Positions 1-8,057 of a DNA stretch of 42,129 nucleotides are shown here, one piece after another; within the stretch, counting starts at the first letter, position 1, and every line of letters begins with the position of its first letter. Under the pieces are notes generated by a model that was not told where the DNA came from, did not search any database, and saw only the letters and a list, made by a program, of their open reading frames with translations. The stretch is from positions 1 to 42,129 of the forward strand of contig PLBE01000157.1 of NCBI GenBank assembly GCA_003134435.1. The letters are read 5' to 3'. The stretch is from Acidobacteriaceae bacterium (lineage in GTDB: Bacteria; Acidobacteriota; Terriglobia; Terriglobales; Acidobacteriaceae). The position numbers and the translations under genes are program-made.

Positions 1-856
1 CCGCCTTGATTTTGACGAAGAGCTCGAGAAAAACCTTGGTGCCCACCATCTTCTCAATATCGAGTCGGGCTGCCGTTCCAATTTTCTTCAGCATCTGACC
101 GCCCTTGCCGAGCAGAATGGCTTTCTGGCCCTCGCGTTCACAAAAGATAACAGCCGCAATCCGAGTCAATCTTGGACTCTCTTCGAACTGCTCGATCAGT
201 ACTGAAACCGCGTGCGGAACTTCTTCGTGGGTGTGCATGAGGACGTGTTCGCGGATCAACTCAGCCGCCATGAAGCGCACGGGTTGGTCGGTAATTTGCT
301 CCTCGGGAAAATAGCGAGGGCCATTGGGCAGAGCCTTCAGAACGCAGGCCAGCAGTTCGTCGAGGCCTTTTTTCTTGAGCGCGGAGATGGGAACGATCTC
401 CTTGAACTGATGCAGGGTTTGGAACTGCGCGATCAGCGGCAGCAGTTTGCTCTTGTCGGCGAGCAGATCGATTTTGTTGAGCAGCAGAAAGACAGGAGTG
501 CCTGCCTTTTTCGCCAGGTCGAGGACCATTTCGTCATCTCGATCCCACTTTCTTTTGGCGTCGGCGATCAGCAGAATCAACTCACAGCCTTCAAGCGCCT
601 CGCGCACTTCAGACATCATCTTTCGGCCGAGCGACGAGCCCGACTGATGCACTCCGGGGGTATCGATCAGGACGATTTGCCCGGCCTCGCGCGACTTCAC
701 TTTAGGCACGTTGATGATGCCCAGAATCCGGTTGCGGGTGGTCTGAGGCTTGGGCGAAATGATGGCCAGTTTCTCGCCCACGAGCGCGTTCAGCAGCGTG
801 CTCTTGCCCGCGTTGGGGCGGCCGAGAATACAAACGAATCCGGAGTGGAAGGACAT
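1..856 (-). CDS. era: GTPase Era, 3' end cut by window edge
   Basis: Era is an essential membrane-associated GTPase that binds the 3' end of 16S rRNA during 30S subunit maturation. Reading from ATG at 856-854, about 285 residues are visible and the C-terminus runs off the window. The G1 motif GRPNAGKST lies at residues 12-20, the G3 motif DTPG at 65-68 and the G4 motif NKID at 127-130. A KH-domain GKGGQMLKKIG motif near residues 255-265 fits the usual two-domain Era layout. Era is normally about 300 residues, so only a short tail is missing. It lies downstream of phoH, ybeY and a CorC-like gene on the same strand, but about 3.3 kb of opposite-strand protease sequence separates it from them, so it probably has its own promoter. 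The identification is secure. Confidence 0.97.
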   Translation of the reverse strand, partial: MSFHSGFVCILGRPNAGKSTLLNALVGEKLAIISPKPQTTRNRILGIINVPKVKSREAGQIVLIDTPGVHQSGSSLGRKMMSEVREALEGCELILLIADAKRKWDRDDEMVLDLAKKAGTPVFLLLNKIDLLADKSKLLPLIAQFQTLHQFKEIVPISALKKKGLDELLACVLKALPNGPRYFPEEQITDQPVRFMAAELIREHVLMHTHEEVPHAVSVLIEQFEESPRLTRIAAVIFCEREGQKAILLGKGGQMLKKIGTAARLDIEKMVGTKVFLELFVKIKA

Positions 857-1065
857 GAGAGTAGGGTACTAGGTTTTCGGATTGCAAAGGGCTTCCCGTT
901 GCTTCTCTCTGTGCTCGCTTCTTCTTCCCGCTGAGAGCAGCCGACTGCGGTCAAACTCACCGACCGATTTTTGGGTTCAGTGTGCTGTTTTAGCCGCCAA
1001 GCCGCTTCCTTCGCGTTGGGACAAAATGGCCCGGGTTTCCGGGTGCCGCGATAGTGCCGTAACCG

Positions 1066-1794
1066 TTGCTACCATTTGCCACCATTCACGATGGAACCTA
1101 TGGCCGCACCGACGACCGCCTCGCCAGCTACAGTTCCAAAGGGCCAACCGTGCTGGATCACGTAGTAAAGCCCGACATTGTCGGCCCCAGTAATTACGAG
1201 GTGAGCGTGATCGCGCCGGGAAGCACCTTGCTCAGCGAAAACCGGGGCAACGTCGTCCTCGGCACGGACGGTCAACCCGATTACTTCAAGCTGAGCGGCA
1301 CCAGCATGGCCACTCCGATCGTCTCGGGAGCGATTGCTCTGATGCTACAACAGAGCAGTTCGCTGACGCCGGACCAAATCAAAGCGCGGCTGATGAAGAC
1401 CGCCTATAAGACGTTTCTGACGTCGAGCGTAGCCACCGATCCCACAACTGGACAGACCTATACTTCTTACTATGACCTGTTCACCGTTGGCGCGGGGTAT
1501 CTGGACCTGGTCGCCGCCTTCAACAACAGCGATTTGGCACCGGCCACGGTAGGCTCGGCCTTGTCGCCCACGGCCACTTATAACGCCAAGAACCGGACGG
1601 TGAGCCTCTCCAACGGCAACTCGTCGGTGGCGCGAAGCTCGGTGGTTTGGGGAAGCTCAGTGGTCTGGGGCACCTCATCCAATAACGTATTTAGCGTTGT
1701 CTGGGGAACGTCGACCAACGCCACCAGCGTGGTTTGGGGCGCTTCAGTGAGCCAGGGCGATGCGGCGTTTGTAACTCCGATTGGAGAGAACTAA
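1066..1794 (+). pseudogene. 5'-truncated S8 (subtilisin-like) protease paralogue with VVWG repeats
   Basis: This open frame of about 242 codons encodes only the C-terminal half of a subtilase. It keeps the catalytic-serine block (SGTSMATP, around 1300-1320) and a tail of four SVVWG repeats, but has no signal peptide, no Asp block and no His block. It matches the second half of the intact protease at 2221-4035 nearly residue for residue (RTDDR, SYSSKGPT, DHVVKPDIV, SGTSMATP, DPTTGQTYTSYYDLFT). The only in-frame start is a TTG with no ribosome site, and a stop lies just upstream at 1060-1062. In the neighbouring frame, 1053-1073 reads AVTVAT, resembling the ITVGAM of the intact copy, so homology probably continues upstream across a frameshift. 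I infer a duplicated gene that lost its 5' part. The remaining frame is clean, so the loss may be recent. Confidence 0.8.
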
Positions 1795-1821
1795 ACCAGC
1801 CGCAACGAATCAGCGATTCGA

Positions 1822-1868
1822 AAGCCCCGCTCCTTCGCCAGGATCGCGACGGAGCGGGGCTTTTTTTG
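1822..1868 (+). terminator. Rho-independent terminator after the protease remnant
   Basis: A perfect 10-bp stem pairs 1824-1833 (GCCCCGCTCC) with 1851-1860, followed directly by seven T residues. It resembles the terminator after the intact paralogue at 4070, so the duplication seems to have included the terminator. Confidence 0.9.
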
Positions 1869-2220
1869 TCGAGTATCGATGTCACATCTCTGCTCCGATC
1901 TCCCACTCCGTTTCTTTTTAGAAGCCTACCCAGTGCGCGCGACACGGACGTCGCGAGGCTGAGGTAACGTGCGTCGTCGGTACCCCTTCGTAACCTCGTC
2001 GGGCCATCAGAGGGACATGGTTGTCGCGGCGCTCGGGGACAAACTGGCCCAAGCCAGTGGGCAGGAGACAGATTGGCCCATAAATGCAGTCGACAAACAA
2101 GGAAGTAATCAATCCATTCAATGACTTACAGACAGGTCTCATTGGTACGGCCCGTGCTATATCAGTCGTGGATTCGAGAGGTCTACAAAAAGGCCCTCGC
2201 AAGAAGAAAGGGTTGTAAAA
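1869..2220. other. Intergenic region upstream of the intact protease
   Basis: About 350 bases between the first terminator and the protease start. I find no open frame with coding character and no well-spaced promoter. A purine-rich stretch (AAGAAAGGG, around 2207-2215) just before ATG 2221 is the likely ribosome site. Confidence 0.5.
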
Positions 2221-4035
2221 ATGGAACGTACAAGAAAAGCTGGAAAGCCGGCGAAACGGGGACAACGGGGCAGTGCTGCATGGGGCAGACGATTGGCCGC
2301 ATTGGCCTTGATGCTGGTCGGCGGAATGGGCTTCGCGCAGAGCGGGGACATGACGGAGCGGGCGCAGCTTTCGCCGCGGATCGCTTCCGAACTGAACCAC
2401 CAACTGACGCAGGCACGGCAGGGGTTGGGCGGAAACAAGAATGTCCAGGTCATCGTGCAATACAAGCAAGCGCCGCAGAAGGAAACTCTGGGACGGTTGC
2501 AGAAGAACGGCGGACGGCTCGGGGCCAAACTGGACCTGATCAAAGGCGCGTCCTTCTCAGTCCCAGTCAATGCGCTGGCGGCTTTGGAGAACGATCCTGA
2601 GGTTGAGTTTGTAAGTGTCGATCATCCCGTGAAAGGGATGGACGATTACACCAACGACGCGATGAACGTCAACACCGCCTGGAACGCTGGCTACAACGGA
2701 ACCGGGATTGGCGTGGCCGTGATTGACAGCGGCATCAATCCGAACCACGTCGACTGGTGGAACATGGCTGGCACGTTTAACCGGGTGCTTTATCACCAGG
2801 ATTTTACGGGAGCGAACGAGTTCAACTCCTCGGGCTCGCTGGTGTATGACACCTACGGCCACGGCACGCACGTTGCCGGCATCATCGCTGGTACTGGCAC
2901 AATGTCAGGCGGCCAATTTGCCGGAGTTGCCAGGGACGCAAATCTGATCGATCTGCGCGCGCTGGATGGTACGGGCTCGGGCAAAGATAGCCAGGTGATC
3001 GCGGCCATTCAGACGGCGATCTCGCTGAAACCCGTCTACAACATTCGGATCATCAACCTGTCGCTGGGGCGCGGAGTTTTCGTTCCCTACGCCAAGGATC
3101 CTCTTTGCCAGGCAGTGGAATCGGCCTGGAAAGCGGGCATCGTGGTGGTCGCGGCAGCGGGCAATTATGGCCGGGTAAGCTTAAAGGGCAGCGACGGCTA
3201 CGGAACGATTACGGCGCCGGGCAACGATCCCCTGGTCATCACCGTTGGCGCGATGAAGACCATGGACACAGCGACCCGAACCGACGATCGCATCGCCAGC
3301 TACAGTTCAAAAGGGCCGACCACTTATGACCACGTCGTGAAGCCCGACATCGTCGCTCCGGGCAACATGGTGCCGTCCTTGGCCGACTTGACCAGCACGC
3401 TGGCCAGGAAGTACCCGGGCAATATGGTTCCGGGCAACTCCAACGATTATTTCATCCTGAGCGGCACCAGCATGGCGACTCCAGCAGCGTCCGGCGCGGT
3501 CGCCCTGCTGCTGGCGGCGCAGCCTTCATTGACTCCGGACCAGGTCAAGGCCCGGCTGATGAAGACCGCCTATAAGAACTTTCCAACTTACAGTGTTGCC
3601 GTCGATCCTACGACTGGGCAGACCTACACTTCTTACTACGATCTGTTCACGATTGGAGCGGGATATCTCGACGTCGCGGCAGCGCTGGCCAACAACGACC
3701 TGGCGCCGGCGACGGTGGGTGCGGCGTTATCTCCGAGCGTCTCATACAACTCCTCGAACAACACGGTTGCGCTCACCAACGGAAATTCGGTGGTGGCTGG
3801 CAGTTCGGTGGTTTGGGGAACCAAGGTCTTTTCGACCTCGGTGGTTTGGGGAACGAACGTAGCCGGCAGTTCAGTGGTCTGGGGATCGTCGGTAGTCTGG
3901 GGCACGAAGAACACTAACGCCTTCAACGTGATCTGGAGCACGACGTCTACGTCCGCCAGCAGTGTGGTTTGGGGCGCGACGACGGCCACGGCGGATGGCG
4001 AATCACTGGCCACGTCGTTAGCGGGAGAAAACTAA
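2221..4035 (+). CDS. Secreted subtilisin-like serine protease (S8) with C-terminal VVWG repeats
   Basis: This 604-residue exported peptidase should cleave proteins outside the cytoplasm. A basic N-terminus and hydrophobic core (residues about 22-40, ending GFAQ) form a signal peptide. Residues about 70-140 resemble an I9-type propeptide. The catalytic triad is visible: Asp169 in VIDSG, His214 in GHGTHVAG and Ser417 in GTSMATP. From about residue 520 the chain becomes rich in Ser, Thr, Asn and Val and carries five SVVWG motifs plus a degenerate NVIWS, at variable spacing. The function of this tail is unknown; it may be a short beta-strand repeat for surface attachment or assembly. The gene lies opposite the era cluster, next to its truncated paralogue, and ends at a strong terminator. 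The family call is secure; the substrate is unknown. Confidence 0.93.
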   Translation: MERTRKAGKPAKRGQRGSAAWGRRLAALALMLVGGMGFAQSGDMTERAQLSPRIASELNHQLTQARQGLGGNKNVQVIVQYKQAPQKETLGRLQKNGGRLGAKLDLIKGASFSVPVNALAALENDPEVEFVSVDHPVKGMDDYTNDAMNVNTAWNAGYNGTGIGVAVIDSGINPNHVDWWNMAGTFNRVLYHQDFTGANEFNSSGSLVYDTYGHGTHVAGIIAGTGTMSGGQFAGVARDANLIDLRALDGTGSGKDSQVIAAIQTAISLKPVYNIRIINLSLGRGVFVPYAKDPLCQAVESAWKAGIVVVAAAGNYGRVSLKGSDGYGTITAPGNDPLVITVGAMKTMDTATRTDDRIASYSSKGPTTYDHVVKPDIVAPGNMVPSLADLTSTLARKYPGNMVPGNSNDYFILSGTSMATPAASGAVALLLAAQPSLTPDQVKARLMKTAYKNFPTYSVAVDPTTGQTYTSYYDLFTIGAGYLDVAAALANNDLAPATVGAALSPSVSYNSSNNTVALTNGNSVVAGSSVVWGTKVFSTSVVWGTNVAGSSVVWGSSVVWGTKNTNAFNVIWSTTSTSASSVVWGATTATADGESLATSLAGEN

Positions 4036-4069
4036 CTCGCCGTTATCGATCGACGAGAACGGACAACCC

Positions 4070-4112
4070 GCCCCGCTCATTCCTGCACTGAATGAGCGGG
4101 GCGTCACTTTTC
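4070..4112 (+). terminator. Rho-independent terminator after the S8 protease
   Basis: A perfect 13-bp stem pairs 4070-4082 with 4090-4102 around a 7-base loop, followed by a T-rich run. It starts with the same GCCCCGCTC as the terminator at 1824. It also lies just beyond the 3' end of the convergent CorC-like gene and could limit read-through into it. Confidence 0.88.
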
Positions 4113-4134
4113 TCCCTACCCAGACGCACTCAGC

Positions 4135-5397
4135 TCAAATCAACTTCATCTGTTTGGGTTCGGTGGTGGTGATTCGAACGCGCTCAACCCGGCGATCGGT
4201 CGAGTCCAGGACTTCAAACCTCAGGCCTTGGTCTTCAATGATTTCGCCTTTCTTGGGAATGCGGCCGGCGATTTCGCTGACCAGGCCAGCGATGGTCGAG
4301 GACTCGTGGCCCTCCGGACGCAGACCGAAGAGTTCGTCGAGGCGGTCGATATCCATATTGCCGGGGACGATATAGGAGTGGTCGTTTTCCTGCACGACCT
4401 GGGCTTTCTCGTGCTCATCTCCGATCTCTCCTACAATTTCTTCGACCAAGTCTTCGATGGTCACCAGGCCGGCGACGCCGCCGTATTCATCGACCACGAT
4501 CGCCATGCGAACGTTACTGCGCTGCATCTCGCGCAGCAGGTCGCTGACTAACTTGCTCTCCGGAACAAAATATACATCCTTGCGCATCAGGGTCGCGACG
4601 GTGCGGGTATGTGCCTCGGAGTCGGGCACCTGGAGCACGTCCTGAGTATGGAGAATGCCTTTGATGTGATGAATCGAACCTTCGTAGACAGGGATGCGGG
4701 AGAAGGGCTTAACCCGGAGCAACTCGACAATCTTCTCGACCGTGTAATCGGAAGGGACAGCGACCATTTCGGGGCGCGGCTTCATCGCCTCGCGAACCGT
4801 TTTGCCGCTGAACTCGACGACCGACTGGATGAGTTCGCGATCGCCTTCCTGGATGATGCCTTCTTCCTGTCCGGCTTCGATCAGGGCATCGACGGCTTCG
4901 GAAGGAGTTTCGGGTTGCGCGTCGGCGTGTTCGCGGGTGAGCGCGGCGACCGACTGGCAGAACCCGAGCACCAGGGTCACCGGTAAAACCAGGTAGATCA
5001 GGACACGCAAGATCGGGACCCAGCGGGCCAGCCAGCGTCCCTGGGAGCGCGAAAAAAAGACAAAGGGAAGCAGGCGGTTAAAAACGATGATGACCAGTAC
5101 GAGGCTGAGCGTGGCTTCGAGGACTTCGTAAATGCTCCAGGCACGATCGCGAAACACGGTGAAGCCGACGATGAGGGCAATCGCCGCGGTAACCAGTTGC
5201 GCGAGAATGGCCATGGAGAGCGCGGCGCGCGCGCGGGTTACGCCGAGGCGTGGCTCGACGATCTGCTCGAAGGCGTCGATGTTGTCCTGGAAATCGCGGG
5301 AGAGGAACTTGCCGATCTCCTGGTAGAGACGGTCAACGTAAGAGACCAGGGCGAGCAGGCCAAAGAGCAGGGCGAGAGCGATGGTGACGCCGATCAT
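4135..5397 (-). CDS. CBS-domain membrane protein of the HlyC/CorC (CNNM-like) family
   Basis: A 420-residue protein with several hydrophobic segments in the first 150 residues (about 3-22, 60-82, 95-115 and 125-147), then a pair of CBS domains (about 190-310; MKPRPEMVAVPSD, RIPVYEGS, VDEYGGVAGLVTIEDLVEEIVGEI) and a C-terminal CorC/HlyC domain (about 325-410). Relatives are implicated in magnesium or cobalt efflux and resistance; the CBS pair usually senses adenine nucleotides. The VDEYGG...EDLVEEIVGEI block is diagnostic. Its ATG overlaps the ybeY stop by 4 nt (ATGA), which indicates translational coupling. A gene of this type commonly sits between ybeY and era. The exact ion is not deducible. 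Confidence 0.9.
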   Translation of the reverse strand: MIGVTIALALLFGLLALVSYVDRLYQEIGKFLSRDFQDNIDAFEQIVEPRLGVTRARAALSMAILAQLVTAAIALIVGFTVFRDRAWSIYEVLEATLSLVLVIIVFNRLLPFVFFSRSQGRWLARWVPILRVLIYLVLPVTLVLGFCQSVAALTREHADAQPETPSEAVDALIEAGQEEGIIQEGDRELIQSVVEFSGKTVREAMKPRPEMVAVPSDYTVEKIVELLRVKPFSRIPVYEGSIHHIKGILHTQDVLQVPDSEAHTRTVATLMRKDVYFVPESKLVSDLLREMQRSNVRMAIVVDEYGGVAGLVTIEDLVEEIVGEIGDEHEKAQVVQENDHSYIVPGNMDIDRLDELFGLRPEGHESSTIAGLVSEIAGRIPKKGEIIEDQGLRFEVLDSTDRRVERVRITTTEPKQMKLI

Positions 5398-5855
5398 GAC
5401 GGGCGCTTCCGGCGGGCAACGGAAGTCGTCGCTCGCTCAATCAGTCCGGGCGGGAGATGAAGTTTTGCGCGCAATTGTTTTTCGCGTCTGGCCATCTGTC
5501 CAGTGTCGCACTCGTGATCGAGGCCGCGCAGATGCAGGATGCCGTGCAACACAAGAATCTTAACTTCTTCCGCCGGAAAGTGTCCGAGAGCCCGGGCATT
5601 TCGCGCTGCGATTTCCGATGAAATGGCAATTTCACCGGCGAATTGCCTGTTCGCGCCGGGTTCGGCGGGAAACGAGAGCACGTCGGTCGCTTTGTTTTTT
5701 CCTCGAAAACGCCGGTTCAGAGCCCTCATGTCGGCGCTCGAGGTTAAGAGCACGTTGATTGCGCCCTGCAACCCCGCGGCGCGGGAGGCACGAGAGACAA
5801 AGCGGCTCAGAGCCAACTCGGTCAGATCGGCTACAGGCTTTTGAAAGATGACCAA
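5394..5855 (-). CDS. ybeY: Endoribonuclease YbeY
   Basis: YbeY is a zinc-dependent endoribonuclease for 16S rRNA 3'-end maturation and ribosome quality control. The zinc motif HGILHLRGLDHE is intact and the preceding NRRFRGKNKATDVLSFP block is typical. The frame is open back to 5993, but its first roughly 45 codons run through a palindromic element (5921-5995) and have no YbeY character. I therefore favour a TTG start at 5855 (LVIFQKP...), preceded by a GGGAGAGAG stretch, giving about 153 residues, the normal family length. The start remains uncertain. It lies between phoH and the CorC-like gene, the classic order, and overlaps the latter by 4 nt. Confidence 0.9.
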   Translation of the reverse strand: MVIFQKPVADLTELALSRFVSRASRAAGLQGAINVLLTSSADMRALNRRFRGKNKATDVLSFPAEPGANRQFAGEIAISSEIAARNARALGHFPAEEVKILVLHGILHLRGLDHECDTGQMARREKQLRAKLHLPPGLIERATTSVARRKRPS

Positions 5856-5920
5856 AGTCGTCTCTCTCCCACATCCGCACAGGCAATGCGAAAAGGAGGG
5901 TAGCGGCGCGACTCCCTTCT

Positions 5921-5995
5921 GTGTGGCACGACACTCTTGCCCGCGGCCTTTGACTTTGCCCCGACTTTTCGCGGACAAGAGTGTCCGCGCCACAC
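5921..5995. repeat. Long imperfect palindrome between phoH and ybeY
   Basis: Two arms of about 26 nt, 5921-5946 and 5970-5995, are near-perfect inverted repeats sharing GTGTGGC, ACACTCTTG and CCGCG. They would fold into a long hairpin with a loop of about 23 nt. There is no T-run, so it is not a simple terminator. It begins 7 nt before the phoH stop on the minus strand and lies in the phoH-ybeY transcript. It could be a REP-like dispersed element or an mRNA processing or stability element. Confidence 0.75.
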
Positions 5996-6002
5996 CATTC
6001 GC

Positions 6003-7028
6003 TCAATTGCGCAAGCGGGGTTCATCGGGCGGCGGAGGCAACGCAGCGGGCTTGGGCTCGAGCAACGGTAATTGCTGTTCCGCCAGCCGCGCTTTGTGTT
6101 CGTCGTAGGCGCGGATGATCCTCTGCACCAGATGATGGCGCACGACGTCGCTTTCGTCGAAGTGCACGAACGCCAGTCCGTTCACGCCCTGCAGGATATC
6201 GACGGCTTCGATCAAACCGCTGCGGCGCGCGCTAGGTAAGTCGATCTGCGTGACGTCGCCGGTGATCACCGCCTTGGAACCAAATCCCAGGCGGGTGACA
6301 AACATTTTCATCTGCTCTGAAGTTGTGTTCTGCGCTTCGTCAAGGATGACGAACGAATCGTTCAGGGTGCGTCCGCGCATAAAAGCAATGGGCGCGATCT
6401 CGATAACATTCTTTTCCAAGTAGCGTTCCACGCGCTCCGGTTCCAGCATATCAAAGAGGGCGTCATACAAGGGACGCAGATAAGGATCGATTTTCTCCTG
6501 CAACGTGCCGGGGAGAAAGCCGAGACGTTCTCCGGCTTCGACGGCGGGCCGCGCGAGGATAATCCGATTCACCTGCTTATTGAGCAGGGCGGAGATGGCC
6601 ATGGCCACGGCAAGATACGTCTTGCCGGTACCGGCGGGACCAACACCGAAGACCATGTCGTGCTTTTCGATGGCTTCGAGGTAGCGGCGCTGATTGGGGC
6701 TTTTGGGCTGGACGGTGCGGCGTCCAAAGGAACGCTGGCGTCCGGCTTCAGCCAGGCCACGCAGAGTTGCGTTCGGATCGTTGACGACCACGCGCAACAT
6801 GCTGCTCAGGTCGCCGTTGACGAACTGGTGGCCGGACTTCCGCAGGTGTTCGTAGTCGGCGAACAACTGTTCGGCGCGGGCCACGTCGCGGGGCGCGCCT
6901 TCCAGTTCAATACGATCCGAGCGCAGATCGATATTGATGTTCAGGCCGTCTTCGAGCACGTGGAGATTTTCATCGCGGGTGCCGAACAGGGTTTCGATGT
7001 CAGGAGTGAGATCAATATTTTTTTTCAT
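6003..7028 (-). CDS. phoH: PhoH-family ATPase (YbeZ-like)
   Basis: A 341-residue cytoplasmic ATPase of the PhoH/YbeZ family, thought to act with YbeY in RNA metabolism, probably as an RNA helicase-type partner. The first 100 residues hold a small KH-like region. The Walker A motif GPAGTGKT is at residues 130-137 and Walker [10 protein letters not shown] is near residue 235. [10 protein letters not shown], typical of the family, follows. The start is ATG at 7028-7026, with only a weak ribosome site. It is the first gene of the phoH-ybeY-CorC operon on this strand. The C-terminal tail is proline-rich and probably disordered. Confidence 0.95.
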   Translation of the reverse strand: MKKNIDLTPDIETLFGTRDENLHVLEDGLNINIDLRSDRIELEGAPRDVARAEQLFADYEHLRKSGHQFVNGDLSSMLRVVVNDPNATLRGLAEAGRQRSFGRRTVQPKSPNQRRYLEAIEKHDMVFGVGPAGTGKTYLAVAMAISALLNKQVNRIILARPAVEAGERLGFLPGTLQEKIDPYLRPLYDALFDMLEPERVERYLEKNVIEIAPIAFMRGRTLNDSFVILDEAQNTTSEQMKMFVTRLGFGSKAVITGDVTQIDLPSARRSGLIEAVDILQGVNGLAFVHFDESDVVRHHLVQRIIRAYDEHKARLAEQQLPLLEPKPAALPPPPDEPRLRN

Positions 7029-7398
7029 TCAGGATTAAAGCGCCGCCTCCAGCAGCCGATCGGGCTCACGCTTGGATTCTCGTAACCGGGACGAGGTTGA
7101 CCTGGACCTGTTTCGGCGGATGCGGACCAAAATGCGCCGACGTTTCTTGCGCGCAAGGAAAAGGACCTGGAAATGGAGCAGACCGGATTGCGCACCCCAA
7201 CGACGGGGCGGTTACCAACCATTTGACATCAGCGTAGCGCGGGCGGGCGGGGGAGTCAATGGCATCGGATGCAGGGCATCGACGCAGAGGACCGTTTCCC
7301 GAGGTTGCCGGCCACACACGATGGAGGCGCACCGCCCCCCGGCGGTTGCCAAATTAGCCTGCCGTGCTTACAATGTAATTACAGAGGTATTTCTGGAC
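7029..7398. other. Divergent intergenic region between phoH and mazE
   Basis: About 370 bases without a credible gene; the short frames here show no coding character. The right end holds the mazE promoter. Any phoH promoter must lie at the left end, but I see no convincing -35/-10 pair there. Confidence 0.6.
7346..7383 (+). promoter_or_regulatory. mazEF promoter with palindrome over the -10 box
   Basis: TTGCCA (7346-7351) and TACAAT (7369-7374) are separated by 17 nt, a strong sigma70-type fit. A perfect palindrome, TGTAATTACA (7374-7383), starts at the last base of the -10 box. By analogy with other mazEF loci, it is a plausible operator for autorepression by MazE or the MazEF complex. Confidence 0.75.
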
Positions 7399-7650
7399 AT
7401 GAGGACAGAGTTGGTTCGGATCGGCAATTCCCGCGGCATTCGTATACCGAAGCCGTTGATCGAGCAATGCGGGTTCGGGGAGACCGTCGAAGTACGGGTT
7501 GAGAGCGATTGTTTGATCATCTCGCCAGAGCGCCGGCCACGCCAAGGCTGGGACGAGGCTCTCCGCGCATCTGGCCATGGCTTGCAAGACGATCTCATGC
7601 TGGAGAGCGCGGGATCGAATGAATTCGACCGTGAGGAATGGCGGTGGTGA
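7399..7650 (+). CDS. mazE: MazE-type antitoxin (AbrB/SpoVT fold)
   Basis: An 83-residue protein beginning MRTELVRIGNSRGIRIPK, the standard N-terminus of the AbrB/MazE swapped-hairpin DNA-binding domain. The C-terminal half is variable and acidic (DDLMLESAGSNEFDREEW) and should wrap the toxin. The ATG at 7399 was chosen over longer in-frame starts because the AbrB fold begins there and a promoter ends 25 nt upstream. The stop overlaps the start of the downstream toxin gene by 13 nt, typical of tightly coupled toxin-antitoxin pairs. It should neutralise MazF and repress its own promoter. Confidence 0.92.
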   Translation: MRTELVRIGNSRGIRIPKPLIEQCGFGETVEVRVESDCLIISPERRPRQGWDEALRASGHGLQDDLMLESAGSNEFDREEWRW

Positions 7651-8024
7651 GCGCGGCACATAGTTCGCAACACGGTTCGCAACACAGTTCGCAACAAGGC
7701 TCGCCAAAACGGGATCAGGTCTGGCTCGTGACGCTGGATCCCACCCATGGGTCGGAGATCCAGAAAACTCGCCCTTGTCTGGTCATCTCTCCCGATGAGA
7801 TGAACGAGTATCTGCGAGCCGTCATTATTGCTCCAATGACCACGGTCACGCGGCCGTACCCCACGCGCGTAGGAGTACGCTTTCAGGGAAAGCAAGGGCA
7901 GGTGGCGCTCGACCGACTCCGTGCCGTGGACCGGCAGCGATTGGTTCGGATGCTGGGAAAGGTCTCTGCTAAAACCGCACAGGACGTCTCCGCAACGCTG
8001 CTCGAAATGTTCAGCCGAATCTGA
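7638..8024 (+). CDS. mazF: MazF/PemK-type endoribonuclease toxin with repeat-encoded N-terminal extension
   Basis: A 128-residue mRNA interferase of the MazF/PemK family. The core begins near residue 24 (PKRDQVWLVTLDPTHGSEIQKTRPCLVIS) and contains the usual catalytic loop region plus IIAPMTT and GQVALDRLRAVDRQRL. The N-terminus has an extra stretch of about 20 residues, SSQHGSQHSSQQGS, encoded by 12-bp tandem repeats; most MazF proteins start just before the PKR motif. No better start lies nearer the core, so the extension is probably translated. The gene overlaps mazE by 13 nt and is co-transcribed with it. Confidence 0.93.
   Translation: MAVVSAAHSSQHGSQHSSQQGSPKRDQVWLVTLDPTHGSEIQKTRPCLVISPDEMNEYLRAVIIAPMTTVTRPYPTRVGVRFQGKQGQVALDRLRAVDRQRLVRMLGKVSAKTAQDVSATLLEMFSRI
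7662..7705 (+). repeat. 12-bp in-frame tandem repeat at the mazF 5' end
   Basis: Three complete units of RGTTCGCAACAM occupy 7662-7673, 7674-7685 and 7686-7697, with a partial fourth unit from 7698. The unit length is a multiple of three, so copy number could change without shifting the mazF frame. Confidence 0.85.
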
Positions 8025-8057
8025 GGGCAATGCGCGGTAGCATGCTAACATCTGCCC

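Noticed and set aside
212-934. 240-codon plus-strand frame opposite era
   Set aside because: It is the antisense shadow of era, whose GTPase motifs read cleanly on the minus strand.
3796-3975. Repeated SVVWG coding units considered as a CRISPR-like array
   Set aside because: Units are short, irregularly spaced, in frame and inside a gene.
5856-5993. N-terminal extension of YbeY
   Set aside because: The extra codons run through a palindromic repeat and have no YbeY character; YbeY is normally about 150 residues.
7662-7705. 12-bp tandem repeat considered as iterons of a replication origin
   Set aside because: It lies inside mazF and keeps the codon phase; no replication gene is near.
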